64,000 bases of DNA from assembly GCF_030272615.1 (NCBI RefSeq), contig NC_081408.1, forward strand, positions 770,625,336-770,689,335, in the 5' to 3' direction. Made by a program: the position numbers and the translations under genes. The notes under the pieces were generated by a model. The model did not search any database. It was not told the origin of the DNA and worked only from the letters and a program-made list of their open reading frames with translations. Positions within the stretch are counted from its first letter, which is position 1. Each line of letters opens with the position of its first letter. Origin of the DNA: Cryptomeria japonica. Taxonomy: Eukaryota > Streptophyta > Pinopsida > Cupressales > Cupressaceae. Below are positions 23,896 through 36,499 of this stretch, piece after piece.

Positions 23896-26600
23896 TAGTA
23901 AGGAAAAAGGCCATGCAAGTTTTGCTAAAAAAATCCACTTGGTGTTAAGCAATTAATATCTCCATTTAGGTGTCAAGTCCAAAGAAACTTCCCCTTGGTG
24001 CTAAACATTGATAGTTTTCACTTTCTAGAGTCCAAAGGTCAATCTAGTTGCTTGGTGTCAATTTGTGAAACCTATAGATGGCATTAATTGATCAATATCT
24101 CCACTTAATGGAGAAACTTCCACCTAACATCAATTTGGACATTTTTTTACTTTCTAGCTAGCATTTGAAGGTCAATTTTTCCACTTGAATTTAATGGACC
24201 AATTTTTTTGCTAAAAATCAAATGGACACCTAAATTCCATTAGACACAAAAATAGCATGCTTTTATAGCTAAAACAAAATGAGAAACAAAACAATAATGG
24301 AAAAATTTAATATATGAGGCCAGGTGAAAGAAGAGCATTAAATAAATTGAAATAAAAGAGAAAAATGATGAAATTGATCTCTCCATTCAAAGTGAAGCCC
24401 ATGATGAAGAACATTAATATTTTATCGCTATTCAAATGAGATGATTAGTTAAAATAGATTAAATAAAAAAATAGAATATTAAAGCCCTTAATTTAGATGG
24501 ATGCAATATGAGAAGTAGAAAAGAAAAGAACAAAAAAATATTTAATATTATTTTTAGAGGATGTGAATATAATTGCTTTTAGAATAATTATTTTCATTAC
24601 TTTTTAAGTTTTAAGAAGCTACAACTAGAAGGTTATAAACATGTGATATTAACATATTAATGTAATAATAATTGAAGGTAAATTTGTGTTTCATTGGTTA
24701 TTGTTCAAATTCAAAGTTAAATTAATGTGTTAAGTCTTTATGTGTAATGAATGTGAAACTGAATCTTACTTAAGCTACCAAGATTTACATTTGAGTTAAG
24801 GTTTTTGTTATTGTAATCATGCAAGTGAAAGAAAACACACGACATAAAAGTTTTATGTTCTCTATGTAGAATTTACTTTCAAACTCATGAAGCAACTTTG
24901 TATGTTTCATAGTGTTGTTTGTCCTTCATTGTATATTACATTAGAACCAATCAATTGTGGACATAAAGCTGATGATTATTGATTTAATCATTGGATGACA
25001 ATATTATTAGATCATATATTGCAATTTAACATTGCAAAAACAAAGGAATTCATTGATGAGATAGGACATTTTCAAGTGTTTTTTTTTATCGGTGACATGG
25101 AGCCTGGTCCAATCGCCAGGTGAGATCACAAATGGGGGGCCTCATCCCTGAATTTCATATATGAAGTATAAACACCTCTATGCATTAGTCCTATCATCAC
25201 CTTATTACTCCATTCCAACTCCTTATATCTCTCTACACCTTATCAATCCATTCCATCTCCTTATATCTCTTGCCCCTTATCTCTCCATGCCAACACTCCT
25301 TATGCCTCCCCTCCTTATCACTCCATGTGTCTTTCGCTCCACCATGGTCTCCACTAACAGAGATGGGTCGTCAAAGAATATTTTAGGGTATTAACACCCT
25401 TGCGCACAATCACCACGTCTGAACTAAGTGCCACCATGTCTGAATAGTTGACGCTTGTTGAAGAACAACCAAGCATTGGTGTAAACACTGATGCAACAAG
25501 CAATTCCGATGATGGTCAAACCATTTGACCAACATTACCAACCAACATCGACTGCCAACAATCACACACACACACCCGAACAAAGGATGACCTACAAGGA
25601 ATCAAACACATGACCTGCCGCATCAACGTGGATTGCAACTACCATTGCATTTTGGGGTTAACCCCATACATTTTAAAGTGTTATATTCTAGTTCTAAGAT
25701 CAAAATATGTAGGTTAAGTTTACTTTATTTCATTGTTATTCAAAACTTCCAAAGAATAAATATACAATGTTTATAATAATAAACTTGTTTATTATTTTAA
25801 ATTTAAGAATATATTGAATTAAGAAACTTTCTATACAAATTTGAAGAGAGGATTTCCTCATCCACTATTCTAGGAGGATACAAATCAAAACATCAACACA
25901 TTTATTAATGGATTGACTTAAGACAAATACCAAACAAAAACATAAACTAGTACAAATATCTTAAATACATCTACTTTAAAAATATTAAGAGATATCAATT
26001 TGGAACTATTTTATATGCTTAAAAATTATTCTATTTTACTTTGTAATAATTTTATTTACTATATTTACTATATGTTTAAAGACATTTAAATTAAGATGAG
26101 CTTTGGCCGAGGCGGGAAATATTAAGCAAAGGAGCTTATTCTTAATAGTTCAACAATGTACACACAGTCTTTTATATATATGCGGCACCTGCTTATTCTG
26201 CACTGTAACAAACTGCGTGCACCCGGACTGGTAAAGATTATTTTTCCGCGCTCTAAATGGTGGCGGATTATATAAAAAAGACAGGTATGCGAATGTTGTC
26301 TTCCATGGTAATAGAGATTCATTTTGGGATACATAAAAAGTTGGGGTTTCTCTCGTGTTGAATTAAAGATATTGATGTGGGCTAAGGAATGAAAAAGAAC
26401 CATCATAAATTTATGTTTTTACGTTCTTATTGTAAGAAGATCATGCATATTGACAAGGATGAAAGGACCAACTTTTCCTGTCCTCGAAAAGGTTAAATAA
26501 GCATGTCAAATTCAAAGTTTTAGGGTTTCGTGGGGATGATGGGAAAAATAGGTTGGAAGAGTGAAGTGATGGTAATTATTCCCCTCTTAGGCGAATTAAC
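23896..26600. other. Gene-free AT-rich stretch
   Basis: No coding region is supported. At 25161-25394 a low-complexity CTCCTTATATCTCT phrase recurs. 25400-25680 is rich in ACCAAC and CACACA words. A short GGAGCCTGGTCCAATCGCC near 25098 stands out in base composition, but I cannot assign it. Confidence 0.4.
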
Positions 26601-26819
26601 AGACTTGCGTGGATAAGAGTCGGCAGTGAATTTAGTGAGCTTTTCTATTGTGATGTTCCCCTTGTTTGAGCGTGGGTCGAGAAAAAGGATTATGGTATGT
26701 CAAATAAACTCAAAGCTTACAGAAATTGTTTATTTTGTATATCTGCTCTGTTTGACTATGGTGGGAGTGAATTTTGATTTGGGGGCGAGGAATGTAGGTG
26801 GGGGAGGAGCGTTTATATG

Positions 26820-26935
26820 ATTTTCTCATCCCTGCTCTCTATTTGGAATTCGCCGTCTCGATTTGTTTGCAGTCTCTCCATCTTCTTGCAAATTGCAGTT
26901 TCCCTTGGGTAGGTTGAAATGGAGGAAAGGTGAGA
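26820..26935 (+). promoter_or_regulatory. Candidate 5' end of a host gene (first short exon)
   Basis: A pyrimidine-rich, less AT-biased leader with CTCTCCATCTTCTTGC leads into ATGGAGGAAAG followed by GTGAGAG, a good splice donor. This would give a four-residue first exon (MEE plus a split codon). Upstream 26540-26820 is unusually G-rich for the region. No downstream exon in the required phase was identified with confidence. Confidence 0.25.
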
Positions 26936-27699
26936 GGGTTATTTGACTTTATGTTTTCCTTATTTCATGGTCTATCAATGGAAAGGAATTGATAGTAGGC
27001 TTTTGAGAGGAATAATTTTGCTTTTCTGTGTTTGTCTTGCAATTTTGATTTGGCTTATTGCAAACTAGATATTTGCTACATACCAGCTAAGACTTGACTT
27101 GGAATCTACCATAGGCTGCTCTACTAGCCTTCTTTAGGCTATAATCATGAATTGCTACAAACTATCCTTACAAGATATATCGTTATGCTCGGGGCTCATG
27201 GCCTAACTCTAATCACATGTAAACATTGTGGACCATCTAGAACCTTTATTTTTTCATAGGTTGTTGGATTGATCACCCACTAAGTTACTACCATGGACTA
27301 TTTAGTTGGAATGTGGATTTTTTGCAACATGTAAGGAAGATGGAAAAAGAGTGAGAAAATACTAAAGAGTGAGATGGAAGGTTGTTTTAGGATTTCTTTG
27401 CTCGTTTGTTTCCTTGTAGAAAAGAAATTTGAGGCTCTTGCTTATTATTTTTTAGATGGGTCTCCATTTGTGCAAATAATAGACTTGTGTAAAAATTAAG
27501 TAGTTTGGTAATGTATTAAGAGTTTCTTGTTTAATTTGTTTGTGTGAGAGAGAGAGATTTAGATTGACAGTTAGGCTAGCTCTTTTTGATGTTAGTCAAT
27601 GTTTTATGTTTTAGATATTGTGATCAGTGTTGAGAATGCGAAGTGCAACAATCATTTGATCATTCCTTTTCTCTCCATCTCTCCATCTCTTCATTTTCT

Positions 27700-27924
27700 A
27701 TTTGTTTCTTCATATTTGAAAAGTTAAACATTTATATAAAAGGATGAGTGCATCCAATGTATTGAGTGTAAGAGAGAAACATTGAATAAAGATATTGCCT
27801 TGCTTTCCTATAGATGTGTCTTTAATGGTGAATTATGTAATTTGTTGTGTTATGTGTTCTTTTATGATTGTCTCTATTTAGTTTTGTTGTTTATTGCTAT
27901 TTAATTTGCTCTTTATACTCAACA
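27700..27924 (+). repeat. 3' part of a copia LTR
   Basis: The LTR ends TATACTCAACA at 27924, next to a PBS. A plausible TATAAAAGG lies at about 27735. The 5' limit of the LTR could not be set. Confidence 0.5.
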
Positions 27925-27925
27925 T

Positions 27926-27937
27926 TGGTATCAAAGC
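27926..27937 (+). other. Primer-binding site (Met-tRNA type)
   Basis: TGGTATCAAAGC, one base from the consensus, one base after the LTR end and 44 bases before the gag start. Confidence 0.85.
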
Positions 27938-27980
27938 TTAGGAGAAGTTGTATGAAAAATTGTGAAGAAATTGTAGAAAA

Positions 27981-28760
27981 ATGGAAGAAGTAGTAAACGG
28001 AGAATTGAAAAATGAAAAATTCTTGGTGGAAAACTTTGGAATGTGGAAGCTACAGTTGGAAGCTTTCTTGGTGCAAAAAGACCTTGCAATAATGCTGGAA
28101 GAAAGACAAAGAAGCTAATTGTGATGTCCAACGAAGAATGGGATAAATTGGACAAGAAGGCAACTTGACAACCACAATTCTTTCCCTCTCTAGCAATGTG
28201 TTGTTTAATGTTGCAATGGAGAAGACATCAAAAGGTCTTTGGGATTGCTTATCTAACATATATGAAATGGCTTTCTCATCAAATATAGTTTTTCTAATTA
28301 AGAAGTCATACTATTTGAAGATGAAGGAAGGCGGAGTTGTGTTAAACCTTTTAAATGTATTTAATACATTGATCAGCTAGTTATTTTTTGTGAGCATATA
28401 CATGAATGATGAAATAAAAACCATCTTGTTATTGTGCTCTCTATCCGATAGCTAGAAGGAGTTGTGATGACTATCAATAATTTTGTGTTTGGCAAGAAGG
28501 GAAGTGTTTTAAAATTTGATGATGTTGTCGAGACTCTTTTTTGTGAGGATAAGAAGAGGAAGAATCAAGGAGCTTCATTGGGAGACGCTTTGATAATTGG
28601 CAACAAGGGGAGATCACAAGAAAGAGGAAAGTACAATCAGAGAGGAAGATAAAAATACGATAAGAGATCAAAGTCAAGACACAAAGATAGTGGTTGAGGA
28701 AGATCAAAATAAGTTTTAGAGAGAGCATGTAACATGCTTTCGATTGCAAGTTTGGGAAAA
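27981..28760 (+). pseudogene. gag: Copia gag, broken
   Basis: From ATG at 27981 the frame reads FLVENFGMWKLQLEAFLVQK, the classic UBN2-type Gag start, then VMSNEEWDKLDKKA at about 28121. After frame breaks come TILSLSSNVLFNVAMEKTSK and LWDCLSNIYEM (28170-28270), then INNFVFGKKGSVLKFDDVVE and a basic RGKYNQRGR tail (28464-28652). At least four frameshifts or stops break it. The expected zinc knuckle at about 28720-28770 is unrecognisable, and no pol follows, so the element is truncated. The domain order and the residues WKLQ, WDKLDKKA and DDVVETL make the family certain. Confidence 0.9.
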
Positions 28761-30856
28761 AAATAATGGGCAAAGATAATAAATATGGTTGTGTTTTTAA
28801 TTAATTGAGGTCCATCCTCTCGGTTAAACTCAATATGTTCCAAGCTTTCAGATTTGAATGTATGAATATTGCAAAACTAACCACTTTTTTATGGACGCCT
28901 TGATGATAAACTACCCATTTGTCTAGGGCTTCTTTGTAGTTCTTGTGAGTCATTAGAATATAAAAACAAAATTATAGAGAAGGGTCCTTTCACCTAGGAG
29001 ACAACTATACTCTTCCTAAAGCCATGGTATCCAAGATTCAACCCTCTCAAAGGAATTTTTTTAGTTTCTTCTATTTGGACAAGGTTACCAAATTTACCCA
29101 TCCCTCTTTTGTTCCTCTCAACACTAACTAAAATCTCAGTGAATTTTGATTTGTTCAAAGTCCACGTGAAAATATGCCTCAAAAGATGAAAAGGAAATCA
29201 TTTGATTAGGATAAGTACGCCTTCGCTATTGGGACTGCTAAATGCTCCTCAAGGTGTTCAACATGGTGGAAGTACGCTACCTTGAACATCATTTAGTTGT
29301 ATGTTCTTTAGATTCCCATCCCTTATTTAAAAATGTAGCTTTGAAGAATAATTCTACATCAGCAGAGCAACCTGCAACTAAGGATATGGCTCTTAGTGTA
29401 GGGGGCTATAATTAGGGGGACATGGAAGGATGTGGGTGCGAGGGTAGTGAAGAGGCTAGAGCCAAAAGCCTATTTGGTAGAGCATTGGAAATTTGAAACT
29501 AGATGTTCAAAATTGAATAATTGTGATATTCTCTTTTTTTTAGAGTATTATAGAAGATTTGAACTCAGCACCATCTAAGTGCCTACAACATGGACTTCGC
29601 GATTAAACCAAATGTCTTTTGACAATACTTGAAATATTTTTAACCTCTTAGCAATTTCTTTTGAAAATGATATGTAATGTATGTAATGTTCAGCATTCAG
29701 AAATTAGAGAACATGAATCCATTTTCATCAGAAGATGACTTCCCCATAGATGACAGATCTTATAGTGAGAAAAGGATTTGAGGAGGAGCCAGTTTTTGCT
29801 TCTGAGAACAAGAACATGACAAATGATCTACTATTACCAACAGGAAAGCAAGATAAAAAATAAAAGCCTCTTAGCATGGCGGTAAGATCCCATTTGAAAG
29901 AGAAAAAGTGATTCCTTTTCTTAAAGGTAGCAAAAAGCTTGCTTAAAGGCTATAGTGTTTGTTTCTCTAAGCTACTTCGTTGGGAAACTTTGTAATCATC
30001 CTTCTATTTTCTCCCACGGTCCCCACTAAAACCCCATACAATTATCTGTTAAAAAAAGAAACTTGCTGGAGCCTATCTGAAACTGCACAGCAAAATTTAA
30101 AAAACGACAAATATAGAATATAGATTACGAAGGTCACGCTTCATTGTTTAGCATTACCTACAGATTTTAGGTCAAATAATACACCATAGTATTTCTAGTT
30201 GCAATGTGGTAAATCTTGCTGCACCTATTACCATGCCCATTAAACCTTAAGGTACAATTGCTAGTCTATCTTTGTGTGGTAATATAGCAACAAATGGACT
30301 ATGTACATAGTTCGAAAAAAGATAAGTTCGAAAAAAGATACCATGCACACACCAAAAAGCACTTCACATCAACAAATAAATTAGTCTTTAAAAAAAGGGA
30401 TAAGAAGCCAAGCAAGATAAGAACATATTAAAAATGGATGGGACAAAAATAAATATCTTGATTCCAGTAGTGAAGGCATGCATTTCATTATAGAAATACA
30501 CATTTCTTTTGCTTGAAATGCCGACTACATTCTTCATAATCATGAATTGTCTATAAAAGTGCCCGAGGTTCAAATAACTCACAGTAAGCAACCCAAACCC
30601 TCTCTGCAAGTATAATCTTATCAAACAACTTCAATGACTTAACAAATTTGAAAAACTTAAGATATTAAAATGCAAGGAACAATTATGTGCTAATAAATTT
30701 CGACATAATTAGTGGAGGTGGCTACTTGCTACTCAGATCAGCATTATCACTCTTACATACTGCAGGCAGATGAAGAATTTTGAATTTACCATTCAAAGTG
30801 GCATCAAAAGAACAAAGTTATCAAAATACGATTGCCACATAAAATTTAGTTGCATC
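28761..30856. other. No recognisable gene
   Basis: AT-rich single-copy-looking DNA. No conserved frame or clear element boundary was found on either strand. Confidence 0.4.
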
Positions 30857-31230
30857 AGTGCATGAGCGAAGCACAAGTTGCAAAGAATGTCTCCAAGTGT
30901 TTCTTACCAGTGCCATGCAGTCAGGGTCTCCCTGGGCTTCGATGAATTTACATATACACTCCAATGTGCCAGAAACACCGTACTAGCAGGTTTCACATTG
31001 ATGACTTTTTGACATATTCCTCATATATCAGGGTGGAAAGAGAATGCCTGCCGTGCGAGCATATTTCGCATTCTTATCACACTTGCCATTTCATCCGGAG
31101 CAATTTACTTGATATCTGTAGATGCATTCACTGGTAACATGCATCAGACATTAAAACCAGATTATGTTCGATCAGCCTCCTTGATTTTTGCCAACTACTA
31201 TGGAACTGAATCTGATTATTAGGGAGATGT
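30857..31230. repeat. 374-bp direct duplication, copy 1
   Basis: Matches 31284-31657 at constant offset 427 with no indel and about six substitutions by eye. Read on the minus strand it contains a splice-like segment, 30908-31047 (acceptor CGGCAG, donor GTAAGA), but every frame of that segment has a stop. Confidence 0.95.
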
Positions 31231-31283
31231 TGCCAATGAAGCGAATAGCAGTTTTGTCCATGAAAAAAATATGTGAATTCATT

Positions 31284-31657
31284 AGTGCATGAGCAAAGCA
31301 CAAGTTGCAAAGAATGTCTCTAAGTGTTTCTTACCAGTGCCATGCAGTCAGGGTCTGCCTGGGCTTCGATGAATTTACATATACACTCCAATGTGCCAGA
31401 AACACCGTACTAGCAGGTTTCACATTGATGACTTTTTGACATATTCCTCATATATCAGGGTGGAAAGAGAATGCCTGCCATGCGAGCATATTTCGCATTC
31501 TTATCACACTTGCCATTTCATCCGGAGCAATTTACTTGATATCTGTAGATGGATTCACTGGTAACATGCATCAGACATTAAAACCAGATTATGTTCGTTC
31601 AGCCTCCTTGATTTTTGCCAACTACTATGGAACTGAATCTGATTATTAGGGAGATGT
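31284..31657. repeat. 374-bp direct duplication, copy 2
   Basis: Second copy, separated from the first by 53 bp of unrelated sequence. The 53-bp spacer is not repeated after copy 2, so the duplication boundaries are exact. Both copies start AGTGCATGAGC and end TTAGGGAGATGT. Confidence 0.95.
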
Positions 31658-31981
31658 GGCTTCTGTTTGTGCAGCCTCAAAATAACTGAGAGAGGAATAC
31701 TTTATTATCATCCAAAGTGTTAGGCATTTGTGATGGAACTAAAACATACTCTCTGCAAAACATTATAACAACGTGCTTCCCAAAGAGTTGCAGCCTTAAA
31801 ACTTCTTTTTATACAATTTTTTTGGATCCAACTTATAGATCAGAAGAAACTAGCTTTCAACAACACTAGAGCAAACCATAGAGCTCCACACATGATGACA
31901 ATTCATCTCTGAAATAGATGCATACTTAGCTCTCTACACTATTTATTTGATGTATAATATTTACTTGATGGGTTGTTGCAG

Positions 31982-33157
31982 ATGATTTCTGGAACCTGTT
32001 AGATTGCAAATGTCTGAATAGTACTATTCTTGACAACTGGCAACCAATAAAGGTGAGGTTATTAACGCATTAAAGACTGGTTTCCTGTTCTTTGTTTGTT
32101 CTTGTATGTTTTTTCTCCTCTGTTAGTGGAGCTGTTCCACGGACAATCAATTCCAAAATGTATCCTTAGGAAAATAGAAGTATGTTCCACGGGCATTTCT
32201 GCAACAGCTGATGGGTGTCTAAGTTAAACTTGCCAGAGATATCAATATTTTTTTATTGATGCAGTGGGCTTACTTAAAATAGTTTTACCATTTGCTGCAA
32301 TTGTCACACCCTTGACAAGTCATAAGCCAGTCCAGCAATTAAATGCCCGAATCTCTAAGAGATTGCATATTTTGATCTGCTGTGGCCCTGATTTTAGGAA
32401 ACTTTTGGAAAATCTTCTGATATATGGTGGTCATACAAATCATAGGTGGTATTTAACATTCTTCTGATAAATGAAAGTGGGCGGTCCTAAATTTTGATGG
32501 TACTTCAACTTATTGTATATAGAAGTTTGCAGTACTGATTCCTGTTAGTCTTTTGACTGTGTATATTGTATGAGTAAAAAACATATTACAGCAGGTTACC
32601 TATAACATTTCCAGGTCTTTCATAACTCACTATTATCGTGTATGTGCATGTACATAAGAAATTCAATTATGAACGCATCAAAAGAATACTATAGTGCATG
32701 GATGTGGGTGGTCCTAATTTCAGATGGTACTTCAACAAGATTCTGGTATATAGAAGTTTGCAGTACCGATTTCTTGTGGTCTTTGAAAGCACAAAATATG
32801 TTACAAGCTACCTGTTATGTACAAAAGATATTCAATTATCGATGCATTAAAATTGTATTGTAGTCTAAATTTTTTTATAGTTATCAACATTTTCAAGTGC
32901 ATGTTCAGCAGTGAAATGTTTGTTAGGATGGGAATCACGAGGCAGTGACTGAATTTCTCAGCACCTGATCTTGCTACTAGCTTTTGCCATAAAGTTTTGA
33001 GCTCTTACCTCTCTTACTGTCATAAATTAGATATAATTAACTATTTATTTTTCAGACCGGACTCTGTCAAATACCTATGTCATTTGTTTGTTTATTATGG
33101 CTGAATCCCGATGACTTTGGTAGTGATAATCAGATTAATCTATTGAAGATACGTTGA
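31982..33157 (+). CDS. Two candidate 3' exons of an unidentified gene
   Basis: Exon 31982-32052 sits between TTGTTGCAG and GTGAGG and reads DFWNLLDCKCLN then STILDNWQPIK, with no stop. Exon 33056-33157 follows TTATTTTTCAG and reads TGLCQIPMSFVC, then LLWLNPDDFGSDN, and stops at 33155. The first ends and the second starts in phase 0, so the junction is consistent. The reading frames are unlike the surrounding AT-rich noise (W and C content), but no family was recognised. If real, the intron (32053-33055) includes a 227-bp repeat pair. Upstream exons are unknown, and the start near 26.9 kb does not fit directly in phase. Confidence 0.22.
32477..32870. repeat. Imperfect 227-bp tandem duplication
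   Basis: GTGGGCGGTCCTAA at 32477 and GTGGGTGGTCCTAA at 32704 begin diverged copies that share GATGGTACTTCAAC and ATATAGAAGTTTGCAGTAC. Confidence 0.75.
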
Positions 33158-35119
33158 TGTGATATGCCTATAGATTTTCCTACAGGAGCTGCCCTTTGCC
33201 TCAGTTTCGCATGGAAACGGATACAGTATCAGATACAGATACAATTATGAAGTTCTCCTGATGCAGCTACAGCTGGATATCACAATACAGAAATATACAT
33301 AAATTTAATTATTTATATATCTAAAGGTATGAACATAACTTTAAAAATATTGATTTATTTATATTTTGGTTTTCATATATCTCATATTTGTTCTTGTTTA
33401 ACAACAATGTTCCTGTACAAGACCTTCTGAGCCGATTGCTACTTCTTTAGTATTGTTCAAAATGAACAGCTGGAATAAATGAACAAGCATAAGTTATACG
33501 AGGGAATAACAAACAAAAACAGTAATATAAGGGATAGATTCAACAATAATTTAGAATACGTCATATGGGATGGAAAAAAAATTTGATTCTGATTTTGTGC
33601 TGATAACGTTGGCAGGCATGGATGAATTTTGGCTAGAATCTTCACAAATACTGTACAAAATAGTGTGCTGTCACATCCCAATGTATAAGGTACGGCTAAC
33701 AAAAGGATTCATCCAGATAACAAGAATACTCTTGACGTCTATTAGGGGAGCTTCAAGGAAATTTGCACATTTGTAAACTTGAAGGAAACTTGCACATTTG
33801 TAAACTAAAAGCTTAAATACTTTACAAGATAACTGTTGGCTGACAGTCATAAATAATAAAAACCACAAAAGATTAAAGATAAAAACAGCTTGCAGAGAAT
33901 GTATGCTTTCTTAAGATTAGAAGAAAGCTTAGAAACAGACAATACAGGGATGCTAAAGACTACAATAACTGGAGAGGTACAGTTTGATATAACGTTAGAA
34001 CATACCTACCATGACAAGTACCAAGTTAATCATACATAGTTGATATGCTAATTTGTCACAAACATGGCCTAAATTTTAAACATCTTAATATCATTCTATC
34101 GCGACTAAAACTCTATTTAGTCCCCCAAATAATCATGGTTAACTATATTTTTTAGCCAAAGAAAAAGGTTGCTCAGAATTAACTATCAGTAGATGATATG
34201 CCACACTATATTGGGATAGAACAATATCTAAACTGATATCAAAACTTTAAGGACAAGCACAGACTTATAAAGGCAGTCTGGATGCACCAAGCACCTTACA
34301 AGTGCAAGAGAAATCGGTAATAAAGCATGCAAATGCAAACATAGAAACAATATCATAAAATAGCATTTGTCATTAGTTGAAAAATGTTATGCGCTAGAAT
34401 CAGGCCAAAGGGCACGACGATTAACAGTAAATTTTAGGAGAAATGGGGAGAATGCCTTGGGGAGTCAACAAGCTGAAATTGAACTTGCGAACATCTCCAA
34501 TCTCGTTATAAAGATCTAACGAGTTGCATTATCCAACTCATTTAATATACTACAAATAAAGAAATATGTTTGTAATCCAAAGCTTCGATCTTTGTAATCT
34601 GTAGATTATATGACTCAAGATAAGCTGGTAGCATAAAACAGACATGGCTTATAGCTCAGACATAAGATCCTTCTTGAAATCTGAGAACAATTTTCTAGCT
34701 CATGTATAAATCATGTCATGCCTGGTTACAAAATCGCAAGCCCTTATACATGAATTTGATAGAGCTTGAATTTTTATTTCACATTATATTACATAACGCA
34801 GCGGTATTGCAATACTAAAATATACTTATTGCAGACAATAAGAATGATCAGATTTAGACTCCAGGCGCAGTAACACAAAAATTCGGAAAACTGACAGATG
34901 TTTTGAGAAACCAGGATTGATTATAAAACTTAAAATCTCAGAAAATCACATTGATCATTGCACTAGAAACAGTTATAAAGAGAAATACGATTTGGAAATT
35001 TCTGATCATGGAAATCCACTAATACTATTCCACTTTCTCAACATTGGCATTGTTATGACTGGAAATAAATTCTTATGGGAGGAAGAAGGATATGAAACTT
35101 TGGGGAAAACTTTATGATA
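33158..35119. other. No recognisable gene
   Basis: AT-rich, with no conserved frame. GAAACTTGCACATTTGTAAACT-like phrases occur twice near 33755 and 33785. Confidence 0.4.
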
Positions 35120-35400
35120 TCAAATGCTTCACCTATGTAAACATCACTTAGATGCAAAAGTGTTTAGTTAGGGTTGGAGTAGTACTGGGAAGGGTGACCT
35201 CTTAGGAAGGCCCAATGCTTCACTATGTCAACATCACCTAAATGCACCAAGACCTCTGGGAAATGTCCAATGCTTCACCTATGTGAACATCACTAAATGC
35301 AAAAGTGCTAAGTTGGTGTCGCACTGGGTGGGTGGCCTCTTGGGAACACCCAATGCTTCACTATGTGAACATCACCTAAATGCACCAAGTGCTAAGTGTA
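35120..35400. repeat. Four-copy repeat of an AATGCTTCAC phrase
   Basis: AATGCTTCACCTATGTGAAC followed by ATCACCTAAATGCACCAAG, or close variants, begins near 35122, 35212, 35268 and 35351. Longer units alternate with shorter ones: the linkers near 35170 and 35310 share GCACTGGG-like and GACCTCTTGG-like words. Confidence 0.8.
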
Positions 35401-36149
35401 CCATTCATTCTCATGAGAGATGGGTTCTTGTTAACCATTACTCATGAAACATGGATCAACGAGTTTGACTCAAAAACTGTAGAGTTGAATCCTAATAACA
35501 ATATTATAATTTAACTTGCTGTGGAATGTATCTCCTATTTATCAAGATATGAAATAGTTTTAAAAAATCCTTTTCCAACGAATGACACAGAGTAGAAACC
35601 ACATGAACACAACTGTTCCCTCATAACAGTCCATATAAACACAACAAAACCCAATAAACGTTTCCAATATTTCCAGATCACCATGAGAAAGAAAGAAACA
35701 ACATCATAAACTAAAACATCACCAAACATATTCACAATATAGGGATACAAACGAAAAAAGGAGAAAAGAGAAGAAAAATTACCAAAAATACTTTAATAAC
35801 CATAAATATGCCATTGGTGTCAGTCTAGCTGCAAAGATACAATCTTCACTTCGGCCTTCAGTCACTTACTCAAGTAACAGAAGAGAAAAATGTCAATTTT
35901 CAGGGCACATATGCGTAGACTGCTTGCATATATGGAATACCCATTACTCAGCAAAGGCCTAGACACATCAGAAAAACAGATTTGCATAAAAGAATAACGG
36001 AAAAACAAGGATCACAAGCAGATCCCTGACAGTCCCAACAACCCAATACAGTTATTTTTCACAAAATAGCCAAAAAAACGATGTCCTATCATGTGAAAAC
36101 TATCCAGAAGCAATGCCCACTACCAATATACTAAACACCAAACACTAAC
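35401..36149. other. No recognisable gene
   Basis: AT-rich stretch with no supportable feature. Confidence 0.4.
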
Positions 36150-36276
36150 CATTTGTATAGAGACTGGATCCATCCTGACATAGTTTGCAGTCTTCACTAT
36201 GGGGCTCCAATTCAATTGATGTAGGCGGGGAATGGTCAATGCATCTTATGAAAGCTTTTCTACAACACAAAGGCAT
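36150..36276 (-). CDS. Candidate cysteine-containing first exon, unidentified
   Basis: On the minus strand ATG at 36276 opens MPLCCRKAFIRCIDHSPPTS, continues with IELEPHSEDCKLCQDG and SSLYTN, and meets a possible donor GTTAGT at 36149. An upstream in-frame extension to 36360 is also open. The sequence just upstream is less AT-rich than the region, as a gene start might be. The CC, C and CKLC cysteines suggest a metal-binding fold but match no family I know. No partner exon was found on the minus strand in the expected phase. Confidence 0.25.
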
Positions 36277-36499
36277 TCCCGACCTGCACCAAGCGAATTT
36301 GAGCAGCAAGTAACAAGTGTAAAAGCTCCACAGCACACAGGATATCTTCCTACTCTTCAAAAATCACATCTGCATCACATCTGCTTCGTCTTTTATCTTT
36401 TCTCCCCGTTGGCTCCGTATCAAAGGAATAATTTAATTAGTAGTTTAACGAAGAAGAGCACATTTCCCTACGTATGCCCTTAGGTGCTTCTCGTATTTA

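Noticed and set aside
26122-26406. Minus-strand frame of 94 codons
   Set aside because: No family signature, no splice or promoter context, and length within chance.
30908-31047. Coding exon on the minus strand (ECICKFIEAQGDPDCMAL frame)
   Set aside because: Splice-like borders are present, but all three frames contain stops within the 140 bp in both duplicate copies.
32264-32467. Plus-strand frame of 67 codons starting MGLLKIVLPFAAIV
   Set aside because: It has a plausible hydrophobic start but conflicts with the phase of the better exon candidates and has no recognised homology.
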